DNA from: Pelargonium nanum
Lineage: Eukaryota; Streptophyta; Magnoliopsida; Geraniales; Geraniaceae
Reading direction: 5' to 3'
NCBI GenBank assembly: GCA_036897485.1
Contig: JAYMTF010001135.1
Span: forward strand, 1-26,011
Length of the DNA stretch: 26,011 nucleotides
Below the pieces are notes generated by a model, which searched no databases, was not told the DNA's origin, and saw only the letters and a program-made list of their open reading frames with translations. How positions within the stretch are numbered: position 1 is the first letter of the stretch; each line of letters begins with the position of its first letter. Of this stretch, positions 1 through 11,105 are shown piece by piece. The translations under genes were made by a program, and so were the position numbers.

Positions 1-1200
1 GGATGACGTGGCGCTCGGACGCCACGCGTCGGGTTGTGACTCGTTGAATTACTTATGATTTTCTGGGTAGCATCACTTACCTACGATTTGAGTAATTTTT
101 TAAGTGATGGTATCTAAATTTAATGTACGAGGTTCAATGTTAATGGTTGGTGTGCGATTTTTTGTATACGCCATTTTTTGGTTTTGGGGTCATGCATTTT
201 TGACCTCCTTGAGGAAACACACCAAAAAATAGAGACTCCGAAGTGATTTCAGAACATTGTCTCAGACGTGAGAGTAAGATCTCAATTGGAATTACAATAG
301 CTCTAGATAACACTTTTAGAGAGAGAAACTTAAGATAGAAAGTGAAATGAGAAAAGTAGGATCATCTCTTCCTAAGAGTCGAGTATTTATACTAACCCCC
401 AATATTTGTCATGTATCAATGTGTGATTCGTTGATGGTGAGGTGGGTTTCACTTGGTGCCCACCTGTGGTTTGAGCTCTTGTGCCCCAAGCGAGTCGGTG
501 AGTTCTCGTACGTCTCTCATGCGCCGAGGTGTTCGTCGAAACTCGCACAAAACCTCTAATGTGCATGGACTCGTCCTAGAGCTTTGAGATTTGTGAAATA
601 TTGTTGTGTTTTCTTGATGATATGACGAGTCTCCATGATGGCTTGAGGATGAAACTTCATGTAGCAAACCTGTTCATTTTGGCCCCGATCTTTCCCAGAC
701 CTTCAAATGGGCCTTGCAAAGTGGATAAATGGCAAATCATGGACTCAAGTAGACCTCTATCGTGACAGCCTATTCTGTTGTTGCGACATGACATAGGTCT
801 GATGCGCAAATGGACTGGTAGACGGACTCATGCGCGAAAGGCCATGACCTCAAGTCTTATTGCGACACCCCATCTCGACGTTGCAACAAGACTTAAGGCA
901 GACGCGCATGAGGTCTTGGGCGAGTTCTCTCTAACTCAGGTCTTGCTCCTCTGGTCTTAGATTATCTCCCCATTGCTTTGGCTTTGCACCTCATGGCCTT
1001 TGACATGACCAATAGATTTGGCGTGCACCCTTGGACACAGTGCGCGACCTATGGACTCGAAGTGTACTATTGGATACGATGGAGGGATTGGTGCACGATG
1101 AGGTTGTGCACAACAGTAAAAAAAGACTTGGTGCGTGGCCGGAAGCCTTGAGCCCAGACGGGCGCCCGATGGAGGAATTGCGCTAGATTGAAGTACGACA
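1..1200 (+). repeat. LTR-like dispersed repeat, left copy (degenerate)
   Basis: This stretch has no credible gene. It is more GC-rich than the DNA to its right and shares segments with a second region inside SDR intron 1 (about 21130-21990). The clearest shared block is a TATA-like GAGTATTTATAC followed by an ACCCC-rich run and TGTCA, at 381-417 here and 21254-21290 there. Upstream of both lies a purine-rich GATAGA/GAGAGA tract. The first 80 bases resemble the end of the other copy (clustered GACG/CGTCG followed by a GGTAGCATCACTTA-like string). A TATA-like box inside a repeated GC-rich block is what LTR promoters look like, so I infer decayed LTR retrotransposon material. I found no TG...CA ends, primer-binding site or target duplication, and no reverse transcriptase or integrase coding. 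Confidence 0.35.
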
Positions 1201-2953
1201 ATGAGCTAGGCATACGACAACTAACTCGTTTAAATAATTTGATTCAAAATTACATGATCAAACTCGACACGTTGAAACAAACGGATTAATATTGACCTGA
1301 CAATATCCAATATATTTGGACAATTTAATAAATATGAGTCTTTTTTACCTGATATGTTTGAAATCTACATTTTTACCTTTAAAGTTAGTCGGTCAACGAG
1401 TTAGTTACATGATTTGTTCCACGAATTTGACGCACTCAATTATTAAACAAATTGAATTAGTCAACCTAAACAATATTACACTAAACTTGTTTTTTTTATG
1501 TCGTATCACTTGTGATTAAATTGAAAATAAGCTTATTTAATCTATACAATAATCAAGTTGGTAACTCATATTGTTAATGTAATATATAGTACGGTCACAA
1601 ATGTAAGGCATCACGTGCGCACGTGACGCGGTAGTGACTAGTGAGTCGGTGCATTGTTTGTCATAGACAAAGAAGCGCTCGAATTGCGGAGCACTGGCTC
1701 CCCCTCCACGCTCCAAAATGCTCACGCGCCGCTCAAACATAACAAGTACTCAATGAAAGTTGAAAATTAAAAGTTAAAAAAGCTATGGGTCAGCTTTTCT
1801 ATTTGAACATTTTTATATACCGTACAATGGTCACTTTCGAATTACTTATTTTGTTGTGAAGTTATCCCTAAGTTGATTAACAATTTTTATATTACTTTAA
1901 TGTGATCAACTATGTCATTTGGTTACGAACTTGTCCAATTCATAATATTGTCATCAAATTAAATTGACGTGACAACCACGTACGTGATCTTAAGTTAGTT
2001 TAATTTACATATAAGAATATTTTAAAACACATTGAAAGACTATATTGGACAAAATAATGTGGCAATGTCTCTCAATTATACAATTTTGTTCTAAATTAGT
2101 TTTAACAATAAATATAAGAGTAAATTATACATGAATACACTGCATTTTGCAATGGACAAACCAATTTTTTTATATATAACTTTAAACTAGTCTGAACTAT
2201 TTCCCACTAATTATGTCAGTTAACTATGACGTAACTTTTTGAAAAAACCAATTTTGTCATTCTTTTCATATTTTTTGTAACTTTAAACTAACATGTATTT
2301 GTCAATTATTTTAATTGACTACCCTAAAATAGGTATTTCTGATTTTTTTTGTCAAAGTTAACTGACAAAATGAGTGAAAAATAATTAAGGGTAGTCTACA
2401 GTTACAATTTTTTGTTGTTGCAAAAAGTGAAAAATACATGATAGTCACATGTAACTATCCCTAAATATACCTAACTTAAGCGTCAAAATATCGCCATGTC
2501 AACAAAAAATTATCACGTCAACTTAATTTGATAATATTAATACAAACTAGATCAATATGAAACAAGATAACATGATTAGGGATCAAATTAGAACAATATA
2601 AATTATTTCAAACCAAATTTCAAGAACAATAAACGATTTAAACGCCAACAAAATATATACTTGAGAAATTAAAATAAAAAATCCCTTATATTAACCTAAT
2701 TTTATTGGGTAGATTGGTTAAATTGATAAACAAAATTTGACAGAGTAGTAAGTTAGTAGAATCTTAAATGGTTAAGAGAACAGATTGTGATTGGTGCGTG
2801 GATGATAAGGCGCGTGGGGGTGGGAGGTAGAAGGAAAAACGAATTAGGAAAGTATCGAACAATCAATCAATCTAAAAACCTCAGACAAGCTCCGCTTTGA
2901 CCGCCTGAGGAATCGGTTCAACTCTACGACCGTATCTATTATGGGTCCCACCT
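1201..2953. other. Gene-free AT-rich stretch
   Basis: I see no coding region. About 1590-1740 is a GC-richer patch without recognisable coding. Around 2216-2420 there are imperfect inverted segments (GTCAGTTAACT at 2216 and AGTTAACTGAC near 2355; GACTACCCT near 2318 and AGGGTAGTC near 2388), probably an eroded MITE. About 2780-2945 is a GC-richer patch containing a CCTCAG/CTGAGG inverted pair. It could be a promoter or 5' UTR remnant, because the region just beyond the adjacent MULE carries a telo-box-like AACCCTAA (about 3549-3556). No gene is attached to it. Confidence 0.4.
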
Positions 2954-2962
2954 TTATATTAA

Positions 2963-3502
2963 GGAAAAATGTCCAAAATGATCTATGAACTATTCAGTTC
3001 GTGCTATTTTGGTTCCTGAACTATCAAACGTGCAATTTCAGTTCAAAAGATAGACAAAAGAGCCGCTATAGTTCAAACATTTCCGAAAATCGAGCCCTTT
3101 CAGGATACTCCGTCAAATTTGTTAACGGAACCGTTAAAATTACAATGAAATAATATTTTGAATTAGCACGTTTTATAGTTGAGGGACTTAAATGGCACGA
3201 ACTGGATAGTTCAGGGACTAAAATGACACGAATTAGATAGTTCAGAGACTAATTTGGACCTTTTTCCTAATATTAATCATTTCCACGTCATCAATTTAGT
3301 ATTAAATTTTTTTTCTTTAATGCAATTTTAACGGTTCCGTCAGTGAATTTGACGAAACGTGCTTACACGGCTCGATTTTCGGAAACGTTTGGACTAAATT
3401 GGTTTTTTCGCCTATCTTTTGGACTAAAATGACACGTTTAACAGTTCAGGGACCAAAATGACACGAACTGGATAGTTTAGGGACCATTTTAGATCTTTTT
3501 CC
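2963..3502. mobile_element. Non-autonomous Mutator-like (MULE) element, composite
   Basis: A 540-bp element is bounded by terminal inverted repeats beginning GGAAAAA and ending TTTTTCC, flanked on both sides by the identical 9-bp sequence TTATATTAA (2954-2962 and 3503-3511). The inverted repeats extend far inward: GATAGACAAAAGAG, CCGAAAATCGAGCC and TAACGGAACCGTTAAAATT on the left have inverted counterparts on the right. Long TIRs with a 9-bp target duplication are the hallmark of MULEs. There is no transposase coding. A second TTTTTCC end lies inside at 3261-3267, followed by TAATATTAA (8 of 9 matching the target duplication). The object is therefore either a 305-bp element (2963-3267) followed by an extra half element, or a nested insertion. 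Confidence 0.75.
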
Positions 3503-3511
3503 TTATATTAA

Positions 3512-6491
3512 TACCCACCAAATTTGGCAAAACTCTATTTCTTAGCCTAACCCTAACCCCCAAAATATGTTGTTACAAAACCAACAAATTTTTAGATACG
3601 TAGTTAGTGCTCTTGTCTCTATGTTAGGTTATTGCAATAATATACTCTCCTTCTTTTGATTAAAAAAATGGATTTTTAACGTATTTTTAGCTAAAGGATC
3701 GACCGTTTATTCAACCAAGTAAATTTAATAACATTCTAGCTAATTTTTTTCTTTGTTTAACTAAGATAGATGAATATTTGTATTTCTCTCATAAGTTTAA
3801 CTATAAATGGAATTGTGAAGGTAGTATAGAATTAGTGACACCTTGAGTGACTGAAAAATATATTATTCAGAGTTTAATGCTAAAATGTGAAAGTTCTACT
3901 TAGTTTTAAAAGTAGTGTATAATATGTATAGTAGTATTATATAACATATATTTGATTGAAATATTAATTTGTAGATCGATGTTAGAAAAATTCACTGAAT
4001 TATAGTTTTGCAAGTATGAAAAAGACATATTGGTATATTAGAAGTTATACGCTTTATTTTAAATAAAAAAATTGGTCGATCGAATCCAATTTAATTATGT
4101 ACACGTAAAGAAAGTTGATAGGTTCGATAGAACATGGAATCGAACCGGCCTAGGTGTAAATCTTAATTGGTTAGGAAAAGTTAGACATCAATTAGGACAA
4201 AACAAAGCCAAAAATAAGTAAGAGAAAAGAGGAAATAGATAAGATAAGATGTGGAAAATATATATTTTGTAGTATGTGTCAATTTTGAGTGATGCTGGTT
4301 CTTTCACAATGATTCATGCAAGAGTCTAGCTAGGCCAACTTTTTGTTTTGCTTTTTTTGGCTCTATTATTGAATTTTTGCATTTGCAATGTTGAATCTTG
4401 GGGCCAGACAATTTTGCTGGCAACATTCTTTTTCTTTTGAAATTTTGGTTATATCACAACAAGCCAATCGGTTAGGTAAATAAACTATGACATCGAATTT
4501 ATCGTTTGTGTTACCGACGACGAAAATTATATTGAAAATTAAATTTAATTGTTAGTTACGTAATAGATTTGATCAATTCAATCAATTTGATTAACTAATT
4601 TTATTAGTAAAGAAAAAAAAAATAAAACAAACTCAAGTTTTCTACTAGATTTGATCCCCATATCAAACCACTAGAGATTCATGTTGGTTTGTTTATTGAG
4701 TTTTGATTAAATCCATGGGGTTGATACATTTTGTAGCATATTCATTAATATTTAAGAGCATGAGGAAAATAATAAAAACGAATCTCCATTGTAATACTTT
4801 ATAATATTACTTGAGAGATGAAGAAAGAGTCACGAAAATCTTTGTTCTTAATAATTTGATGTGAAAATTAAATCAGTGTGGTCCAATGAATTAAAATAAT
4901 GTCATGTTAATACTTCTTTCCAAAGAAAATAATTGAACAAAATCGATCTTAATTGTTTCATGTATACATTAAATTTTAATATAAAACTAATATGTTCCCA
5001 TCGCCGAATCTCAATAAAATTAGTTGAACTAATGAATCCAACTTATTGAATTTACTAATTGAGAAAGAAATTTATAAATAAAAATAAAATACCTCTCTAT
5101 TATAACTTTATTACCTAATAAGCATTATTTTCCTCTTCTTTTTTTTTGGTGTAAATTATTTTCCTCTAATTTTTATGTAGAGTTTGTTCATGGGATGCAA
5201 ATTTCAAAGCATGAGTGAAGTCATTGTCAGCCAATGCTTAAGGTCTAATTTTTGGTTCAATATTTGGATTATACGGCAAAACATACCTCATAATCTTACC
5301 AAATAGATAAACAAATTTATATAATTAGTGCAAGTATTTAATTGATAAACAAATTTTTTTCCACGTGTATATAATTAGTGCAAGTATTTAAGATAACAAA
5401 TAATTACGTTATGTTTTAGATAGGTTTGCAACACATCAACACACAACTACTCTGAAAAGAATGAATAATCAAAGCTTCATGAGGAGTGATAAAGAAATTC
5501 AACATTTAAGTTTTTTGCGCCGAGTAAATCAAAATTTTGAATTTTTCCGACCGAACACAAATAAATTACAAAACTAATGAAAGCTACATTCATATTTACA
5601 AAAAGTAAGATTTCAATCTCAGGATCCACAAAATTTGCAAATAAAGAACTATCAAAATCTTCCCGTCAAAATCTTAAATTTCATAGACGAAACTCAAAAT
5701 CAACTTCATGTTAGAACTAGTTAATTTATTTTTGTTATCATATTTCCACATAAATTATTAATAATTTCTATAAAATAAGTAAATATTATGAGAATATTCA
5801 TAGAAGTGGAGGAGAAAACAATTGACAAGATGAGGGAGTGGTTTAGACGTGAGTGACATTGAAGATTTTTGGTGGAATGGTATTTTGTTTGGATGCCAAG
5901 AAAATTTTAAATTTTAGCTCTTTGTTGTTACAAATATTTGGTCGTTTATAGTTGCACTTGCACATACGTCAAGCTTATGACATGATCCAAATTAATGTTG
6001 GTCTCTTCGTGGATGTATATATATTTACAAATAAATTTTAAATTTAATATTGAATCAACAATTCGACATATTTTTGTTATATAAAACATCCTTAAATTCT
6101 TAAATAAAACTAAATTTATTTTTAATTTGTTTAAATATTTTAATCTTTTAGAGTTTGGCGACATTACTTACATTCATGGTTGAGGCAAATTTTAGCTTAT
6201 GAATATCATTTAATTGAAGTTTCTATTCATACTTATTTCGATACCCCACCTTTAAAGAAATGAAGAAGACACGCATGATATATATAGAAACACATGAATA
6301 CATAAGGTAAAGACCTATTTTTTTCTTCCCAAAGGAATGAAAAAATAATCATAGTACCCATTAGATAGATTCATATTTGAAGAGATGTAATTCACCATTT
6401 TAAAATATGTGTTTTAATTTATTAGTTCCTTATATAAAAAATTAAGTAAAAGTTTGATATTGTAGTACATTTTTTATGTTTTTTTATTAAT
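3512..6491. other. Gene-free AT-rich stretch
   Basis: No coding region could be supported on either strand; the open frames are short and AT-driven. Visible structure is limited to the telo-box-like AACCCTAA just right of the MULE (about 3549-3556), poly-A/T runs, and the imperfect tandem duplication at 5306-5390 annotated separately. Confidence 0.4.
5306..5390. repeat. Imperfect short tandem duplication with an inserted G-box
   Basis: The block GATAAACAAATTT ... TATATAATTAGTGCAAG-TATTTA occurs twice. GATAAACAAATTT is at 5306-5318 and 5344-5356 (offset 38). The 20-mer ATAATTAGTGCAAGTATTTA is at 5321-5340 and 5371-5390 (offset 50). The second copy is longer by about 12 bases (around CCACGTGTAT), which include a CACGTG palindrome. 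This is probably a local slippage-type duplication; no gene is nearby. Confidence 0.7.
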
Positions 6492-6502
6492 TTAAAAACA
6501 TA

Positions 6503-6740
6503 AAAAAAATTTCTCGGTTTATACCATGAGGTTCCTAAACGTGCCCGCACACTCGCGGTTGGCACCTTTAAGCCGTTTTACCACACTCAGACTAATCCTC
6601 ACTCGCCACACTGTCAGCGCACTAAGCGGCAGGGGGCTGACCCATGAGTTTTTTCCATTTACAAGAGCTGAGATTCGAACTCCCAACCACTTGCTTAATT
6701 AAGGGACGTAGTGCTGAACCAACTACGCCAACCCACTGAG
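6503..6740 (-). mobile_element. tRNA-derived SINE, minus orientation
   Basis: Read on the minus strand, this roughly 238-bp unit starts with a tRNA-like head. An A-box-like TGGCGTAGTTGGT (complement of about 6716-6728) is followed some 45 bases later by a B-box-like GTTCGAATCTC (complement of about 6670-6680). The body is GC-richer than its surroundings, and the 3' end is a run of T (complement of the A-run at 6503-6509). The unit is flanked by a perfect 11-bp direct repeat, TTAAAAACATA (6492-6502 and 6741-6751), the target-site duplication expected of LINE-mediated retroposition. Internal Pol III promoter boxes, short length, no coding capacity and the TSD together identify a SINE. I cannot assign the named family. 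Confidence 0.85.
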
Positions 6741-6751
6741 TTAAAAACATA

Positions 6752-7560
6752 TTTTTTTGTTAGAACAAGAAAATGAGAGAAAAATATTTCACAACCCAAC
6801 ATATGTAAATTAGTGGGCTGGGCCAATGAGTCAAGCTAACACTAATCCATATTATGAATGGATGCATATCTAAGTCTTGCTTGCTTGGGTCACATGAGAG
6901 CAAGAAGTTCACTACAAAAAGATTGTGGATAAGACTTAAAGAGAATATTCACAACTCTTAGCTTCAAGAGGACCCTCCTAATCAACAAATTATGATTTAT
7001 AATTAATGATATGATATATTTTTATAATAATGTAACTTATTTTTCAACTATTAATAGTTTGATTGATAATTTTTTTTTTTACTAAGACTCAAATCAAAAT
7101 TAAAGACAATTGAATTCAACAAAACGTTATGCGCCCACAAATTTTCAGACATATGTACACATTATACTTAATGATATAATATGCTTTCTTTGAATGGACT
7201 AATTCTCATTGATGTTAATTGAGCCAATTACGAGCATGACAACTATGAACAATACAATATAAATTTTAAATGTTAGAGAAGACATGTCATTAAGTGTTGT
7301 TAACTGATATGTTATTCTACTAACGTGACAAAAATTATACCCAATCTGTATTGAAAAAAAATGTTACGAGCTGACTTGTATTTTTGTCTCAAAATAATCT
7401 CCATGAATTTTATTTAGGAAGCTAGTTATAAGGTGAATTAGTTATAAGAACCTCTAATAAGTTATGTAATTATACAATGAGAAGTATTAAGAAAAAATAA
7501 ATAAAAAAGAGCAAAGCAAGCAGATTGAGTGGTGTCAATTGTTGAATGATCCTCATTGAT
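6752..7560. other. Intergenic region upstream of the PP2C gene
   Basis: There is no gene in this stretch. About 6814-6824 contains TGGGCTGGGCC followed by CCAAT; these are site II-like and CCAAT-like promoter motifs, about 870 bases upstream of the PP2C start codon. A CACTACAAAAA string near 6911 resembles a CACTA-transposon terminus but has no partner. An A-rich, TATA-like stretch (AAAATAAATAAAAAAG, about 7495-7510) is the nearest core-promoter candidate. Confidence 0.35.
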
Positions 7561-7561
7561 T

Positions 7562-7684
7562 TCAAAACACCTGTCCCTCTCTCCTCTTCTCTTCTCTTCT
7601 CACATTCTTTCGATTCTCTCAAATTCCTATTCTTTGTTTCTCTTTGTCTATAGATGTACACATATCACATCCACAGCACCAGCC
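7562..7684 (+). promoter_or_regulatory. Pyrimidine-rich 5' leader of the PP2C gene
   Basis: A long CT-rich tract (CTCTCCTCTTCTCTTCTC type, about 7571-7650) immediately precedes the start codon at 7685. Such tracts are common in 5' UTRs and core promoters of broadly expressed plant genes. The transcription start is not determined by the sequence alone. Confidence 0.5.
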
Positions 7685-10600
7685 ATGACCGGCAAGGAGC
7701 TCTTCCAGAAAATGAAGGTACGTCTCTTTTCTATTTCTGGGTTTTTGAAAAGTTTCCATTTTTTCATAGACCCAGGTTTGTTTTCCATGGAAATTTGAAG
7801 ATCTAGTGTGTGACATTTGGTCATTTTGTTGTTTCTCGAAGAACCCGTGTGTTTGTTGCTTGAAATTTTGGAGCTTGATGGTTCTGGAAATTAGCTGACA
7901 TTTGTAGTTTTGTTGGCTCTGTAGATAATGATTTGAGCATTTTGTTGTTTCTTGAAGAACCTGTATGTTTGTTGCTTGAAATTTTGGAGCTTGATGGTCC
8001 TGGAAATTAGCTGACATTTGTAGTTTTGTTGATGGTATGTAAATAATGATTTGAGCATTTTGTTGTTTCTCAAATAACCCGTATGTTTGTTGCTTGAAAT
8101 ATTGGACCTTGATGTTAATGGAAGTTAGCTGACATTTGTAGTTTTGTTGATGGTATGACGATGCCCATTGTGACGCCTCAAAACTTATACCTAAACTATC
8201 TTTGGAACATCCGACACCTAGACTTTTAAATGCACACTATTGTGCATCTAAATAGATATGATTGATCGAAGAGACAATGAAAATCAAGAGGTTAACTTCA
8301 ATAACCTTTTGAATTTATAAAAGGTTGCCTTTTATTTCATTTGAAATTTGCAATTTGAAATGTTGCATTTCAAAAGTTTTCGGGAGAACTTGTTATCTCA
8401 AATGACAAAGTAATATGTAGCTGGGATTTAAAATCCCTTTTACTCTCCATGTTATAAATGTATTAGAATTGAATCCATTTCAAATCCAAAATTTTAAATA
8501 AAATCTAAGAATCCAAACGAACCATAAGAGAATTTGTGACGTCCCAAAGTTTTTAGCTAAACTTCCTTTTGAGTCTCTAATACTTGTTAGAGTAGTAGCA
8601 AATGATCAAGGAAACAACATGAATGACGTTGATGGAGAATAAAATCCAAGAAGTTAATTTGAATAACTCTTTGTATTCATATAAGAGAATTTAGTGTTCT
8701 TTAGCTCTTCATTAGTCGAAATGCGTACATATTTTAGATCTACTACTTGTTTTATAGTGTGAAAATCAGCTGCTGAACAATAGGTAAACCAAGAAACATG
8801 TCCACAACTCTACGTAGTATATATAATTGCATGGGAACTGAAGTTTTAGTTTTATATTTCATATACTAGTTCATTAGACTATGCAATTCACAATCCACAC
8901 AAGATGGTAATTTTATATCTTTTTCCGTTATAATTTCTATTTCTGTGTCTGATACATACGACTGAGCATTTCTACATTTCCATTCTAGATTCTTGAATGG
9001 ATATGCAATACCTGAAATTCAGAAGTTTTTTTTGTTGCTATACTACAATATGAAGTAGTTGTTAATTGAAGTCTTAAACGATGTGCAGTACATGCAAATA
9101 TGTGATCTGTAACGTATTGTTATTTTAACAGTTTTGTTTCACTACATTTTGTCCAAAATGCAATCACATGTGGTAAGAGGAGTCGCTGGATAGCTATTAG
9201 GATCTGACTTACCAACAAGGGCACTTGGTTTTTATGTTTTAGCATTGTTTTTAGGAAAGTCGTAAGTGCACGAATAAGCACTGCACAAAGTTACGATACA
9301 AGCATTAAAAACTAATATGTTTTTACGCACTTATTTGTGCCTAGGAGTTCCCTTGTTTTTATAGTTTATTTTGACTTTGGATATTGATAGTGCTGGAAAT
9401 GCAACAAAAGTACTAAGCGTAAGAATTTCATGCTTCGGTTCACAAATTGCAGGAAAAGATAGGATTAGGTAATTCAGGCTCGGGAAAAGGGAAGAGTAAG
9501 ATGTCAAAGCAGATAAAACATGGTTATCACTTGGTTAAGGGGAAATCAAACCATCCCATGGAAGACTATGTCGTTGCAAGTTTTAAACAAGTTGATAATA
9601 ACGAGCTCGGTTTATTTGCAATATTTGATGGTCATTTGAGCGGAGAGGTCCCTGACTACTTGCAGTCCCACTTGTTTGGCAATATTCTGAAAGAGGTGAC
9701 ATATTTCCTCTCATCGATACCGTGCTTTTATCTTAACATAAGTACTCTATGCATAATATAGCAAGTTTTTTTTAATCTCTTGTGGTTTCCAAAGCATAGT
9801 TTAGTTACCGGACTAGAGCTGATAATTCAGGTTCTGAGACTTCTTTTGGGTTCGGGTTGAAAATACCTAGTTTGAACCCGAACTGCAAGAGATGCGGTTA
9901 AAAAAAAAAAAGAGATGCGGGTCCTTGCAGGTTTCGAGCCACGAGTTTCAGTTAGAAAATGTACAGGTTTTCTGATTCTATCGCACCTTTTCCACGTCAA
10001 ATTGATCTGAACATTAATCAAGTCTACTTTATGCGACCCGAGCCTGCAAAAAAGTGACGACGGATATTGGGTGCCCGTGGTTCAGCTCTAAACTGCCAAC
10101 TCTACACCGAACTAGTGTGTTTTGGAATCAAGATGTCAATTGTTAATGTCATTGTAGAGTATGCATGAAAGTTCACTGAGCCTTGCCAATTCAAGCTTTG
10201 GTTCTTCAGTGGGTCTAAATGTCTAATAATGTGTTCTTATTTTCTTTGCTCCGACTTGTAGCCCGACTTTTGGACAGAACCAGCAAAAGCAGTAAGGAGA
10301 GCATATCGTATAACCGATACTATAATTTTGGAGAAAGCACAGGAAAAAGCACAAGAATTCGGCAGAGGAGGTTCAACTGCCGTTACAGCTATTCTAATCA
10401 ATTGCCAGAAACTGGTGGTAGCCAATGTTGGGGATTCTCGGGCCATTATATGCAAAAGTGGCGTGGCTAAGCAATTATCGGTTGATCATGAGCCAATCAC
10501 AGAAAAAGAGAGCATTGAGAACAGAGGTGGCTTTGTTACAAAATTTCCAGGTAAGAAGAGCTCTTTTTGACATCGAAATGAAATTTATTTACACATCTCC

Positions 10601-11105
10601 ATCGTACACGTGCAATTGATTTCTCACATGTTACGATGAACTTCTTGGAGATACTAGGGGATGTTCCACGTGTTGATGGACAGTTGGCGGTGGCAAGGGC
10701 ATTCGGTGACAAGAGCTTGAAGGATCATCTTACTTCAGAACCCGACGTGGTAGAGGAGAAGATAGATGATGATACCGAGTTTATTGTTCTTGCGAGTGAT
10801 GGGCTATGGAAGGTCAGATATGATCAACTTTACTAATGAGACCTTCAACTAAGTCTATATGTAGTTCATTCAAACTTCAAAGCTTATTATATATAAATTC
10901 TATAAAGAGGGAAAATTGGAAGCATAAATTTTGGATTTGTTTGAAATATGTTTGTGATATTTGATTCTAGGTGATGTCAAATCAAGACGTAGCGGATGCT
11001 ATCAGGCCTATCAAGGACCCTCGCACAGCAGCAAAGCACCTTACCGAAGAGGCACTCAACAGGCGGAGTGTTGATGACATTTCTTGCGTAGTGGTAAGAT
11101 TTTAG
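7685..11105 (+). CDS. Protein phosphatase 2C, plant clade F type (5 exons, 284 aa)
   Basis: The exons are 7685-7717, 9453-9695, 10262-10550, 10658-10812 and 10971-11105; all introns are GT-AG, and the 855 coding bases give 284 residues. The product is a Mg2+/Mn2+-dependent Ser/Thr phosphatase of the single-domain family that includes Arabidopsis PIA1, WIN2 and PAPP2C, which act in defence and other signalling. Visible motifs: HPMEDYVV (residues 45-52), FAIFDGHL (66-73, metal-binding D70), GRGGSTAVTAIL (126-137), VANVGDSRA (145-153), SVDHEP (165-170), GQLAVARAFGDKSLK (196-210), LASDGLWK (233-240, D236) and the terminal DDISCVVVRF (D276). All expected metal ligands are present and length is normal (about 280-290), so it should be active. 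Residue 74 is Ser (DGHLS) where many relatives have Gly (DGHLG); I believe this occurs in a subgroup. A 4-residue EKAQ duplication (116-123) looks recent. The start matches the short M-x-G-[KR]-E N terminus of the family, and nothing suggests a signal peptide. Confidence 0.95.
7822..8157 (+). repeat. Minisatellite in PP2C intron 1 (3 copies, 116/118 bp period)
   Basis: Three tandem copies begin with CATTTTGTTGTTTCT at 7822, 7938 and 8056, giving periods of 116 and 118 bp. Each contains TGTTTGTTGCTTGAAAT and TAGCTGACATTTGTAG. The copies differ by scattered substitutions. The array lies about 100 bases inside the first intron. It creates long open frames on the minus strand that I regard as artefacts. 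Confidence 0.9.
8169..8700 (+). repeat. Two diverged direct copies of a TGTGACG-initiated repeat in PP2C intron 1
   Basis: Copy 1 starts TGTGACGCCTCAAAACTT at 8169 and copy 2 starts TGTGACGTCCCAAAGTTT at 8535. Similarity continues for about 160 bases, for example AAGAGGTTAACTTCAATAAC near 8287 and AAGAAGTTAATTTGAATAAC near 8651. TGTGACG is a plausible LTR start, so these may be LTR fragments, but no complete element is visible. Confidence 0.5.
9214..9357. mobile_element. Small MITE-like inverted-repeat element in PP2C intron 1
   Basis: Terminal inverted repeats AACAAGGGCACTT (9214-9226) and its near complement ending CCCTTGTT (9350-9357) bound 144 bases. A second, inner inverted pair lies around GTGCACGAATAAGC and GCACTTATTTGTGC. 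There is no coding. I could not define a target duplication with confidence. Confidence 0.5.
9814..10090. mobile_element. hAT-like MITE in PP2C intron 2
   Basis: The element begins TAGAGCTGATAATTC (9814) and ends GGTTCAGCTCTA (10090), giving a TAGAGCTGA terminal inverted repeat. The interior is rich in GGGTTCGGGTT/AACCCGAAC and GACCCGAGCC strings, typical of short plant hAT-derived elements with CAGAGCTG/TAGAGCTG ends. No clear 8-bp target duplication remains. It makes up about half of the second intron. Confidence 0.6.

Noticed and set aside
1537..1740. A minus-strand 67-codon frame in a GC-richer patch
   Set aside because: No family similarity, splice signals or start context are visible; it is probably part of repeat-derived sequence.
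6911..6921. CACTACAAAAA, a possible CACTA transposon terminus
   Set aside because: There is no subterminal repeat cluster and no inverted partner; an 11-base match can occur by chance.
7619..8073. Two overlapping minus-strand open frames of 132 and 60 codons with repeated peptide segments
   Set aside because: They are created by the 116/118-bp minisatellite in PP2C intron 1; the peptide repeats follow the DNA repeat, and no family or promoter supports them.
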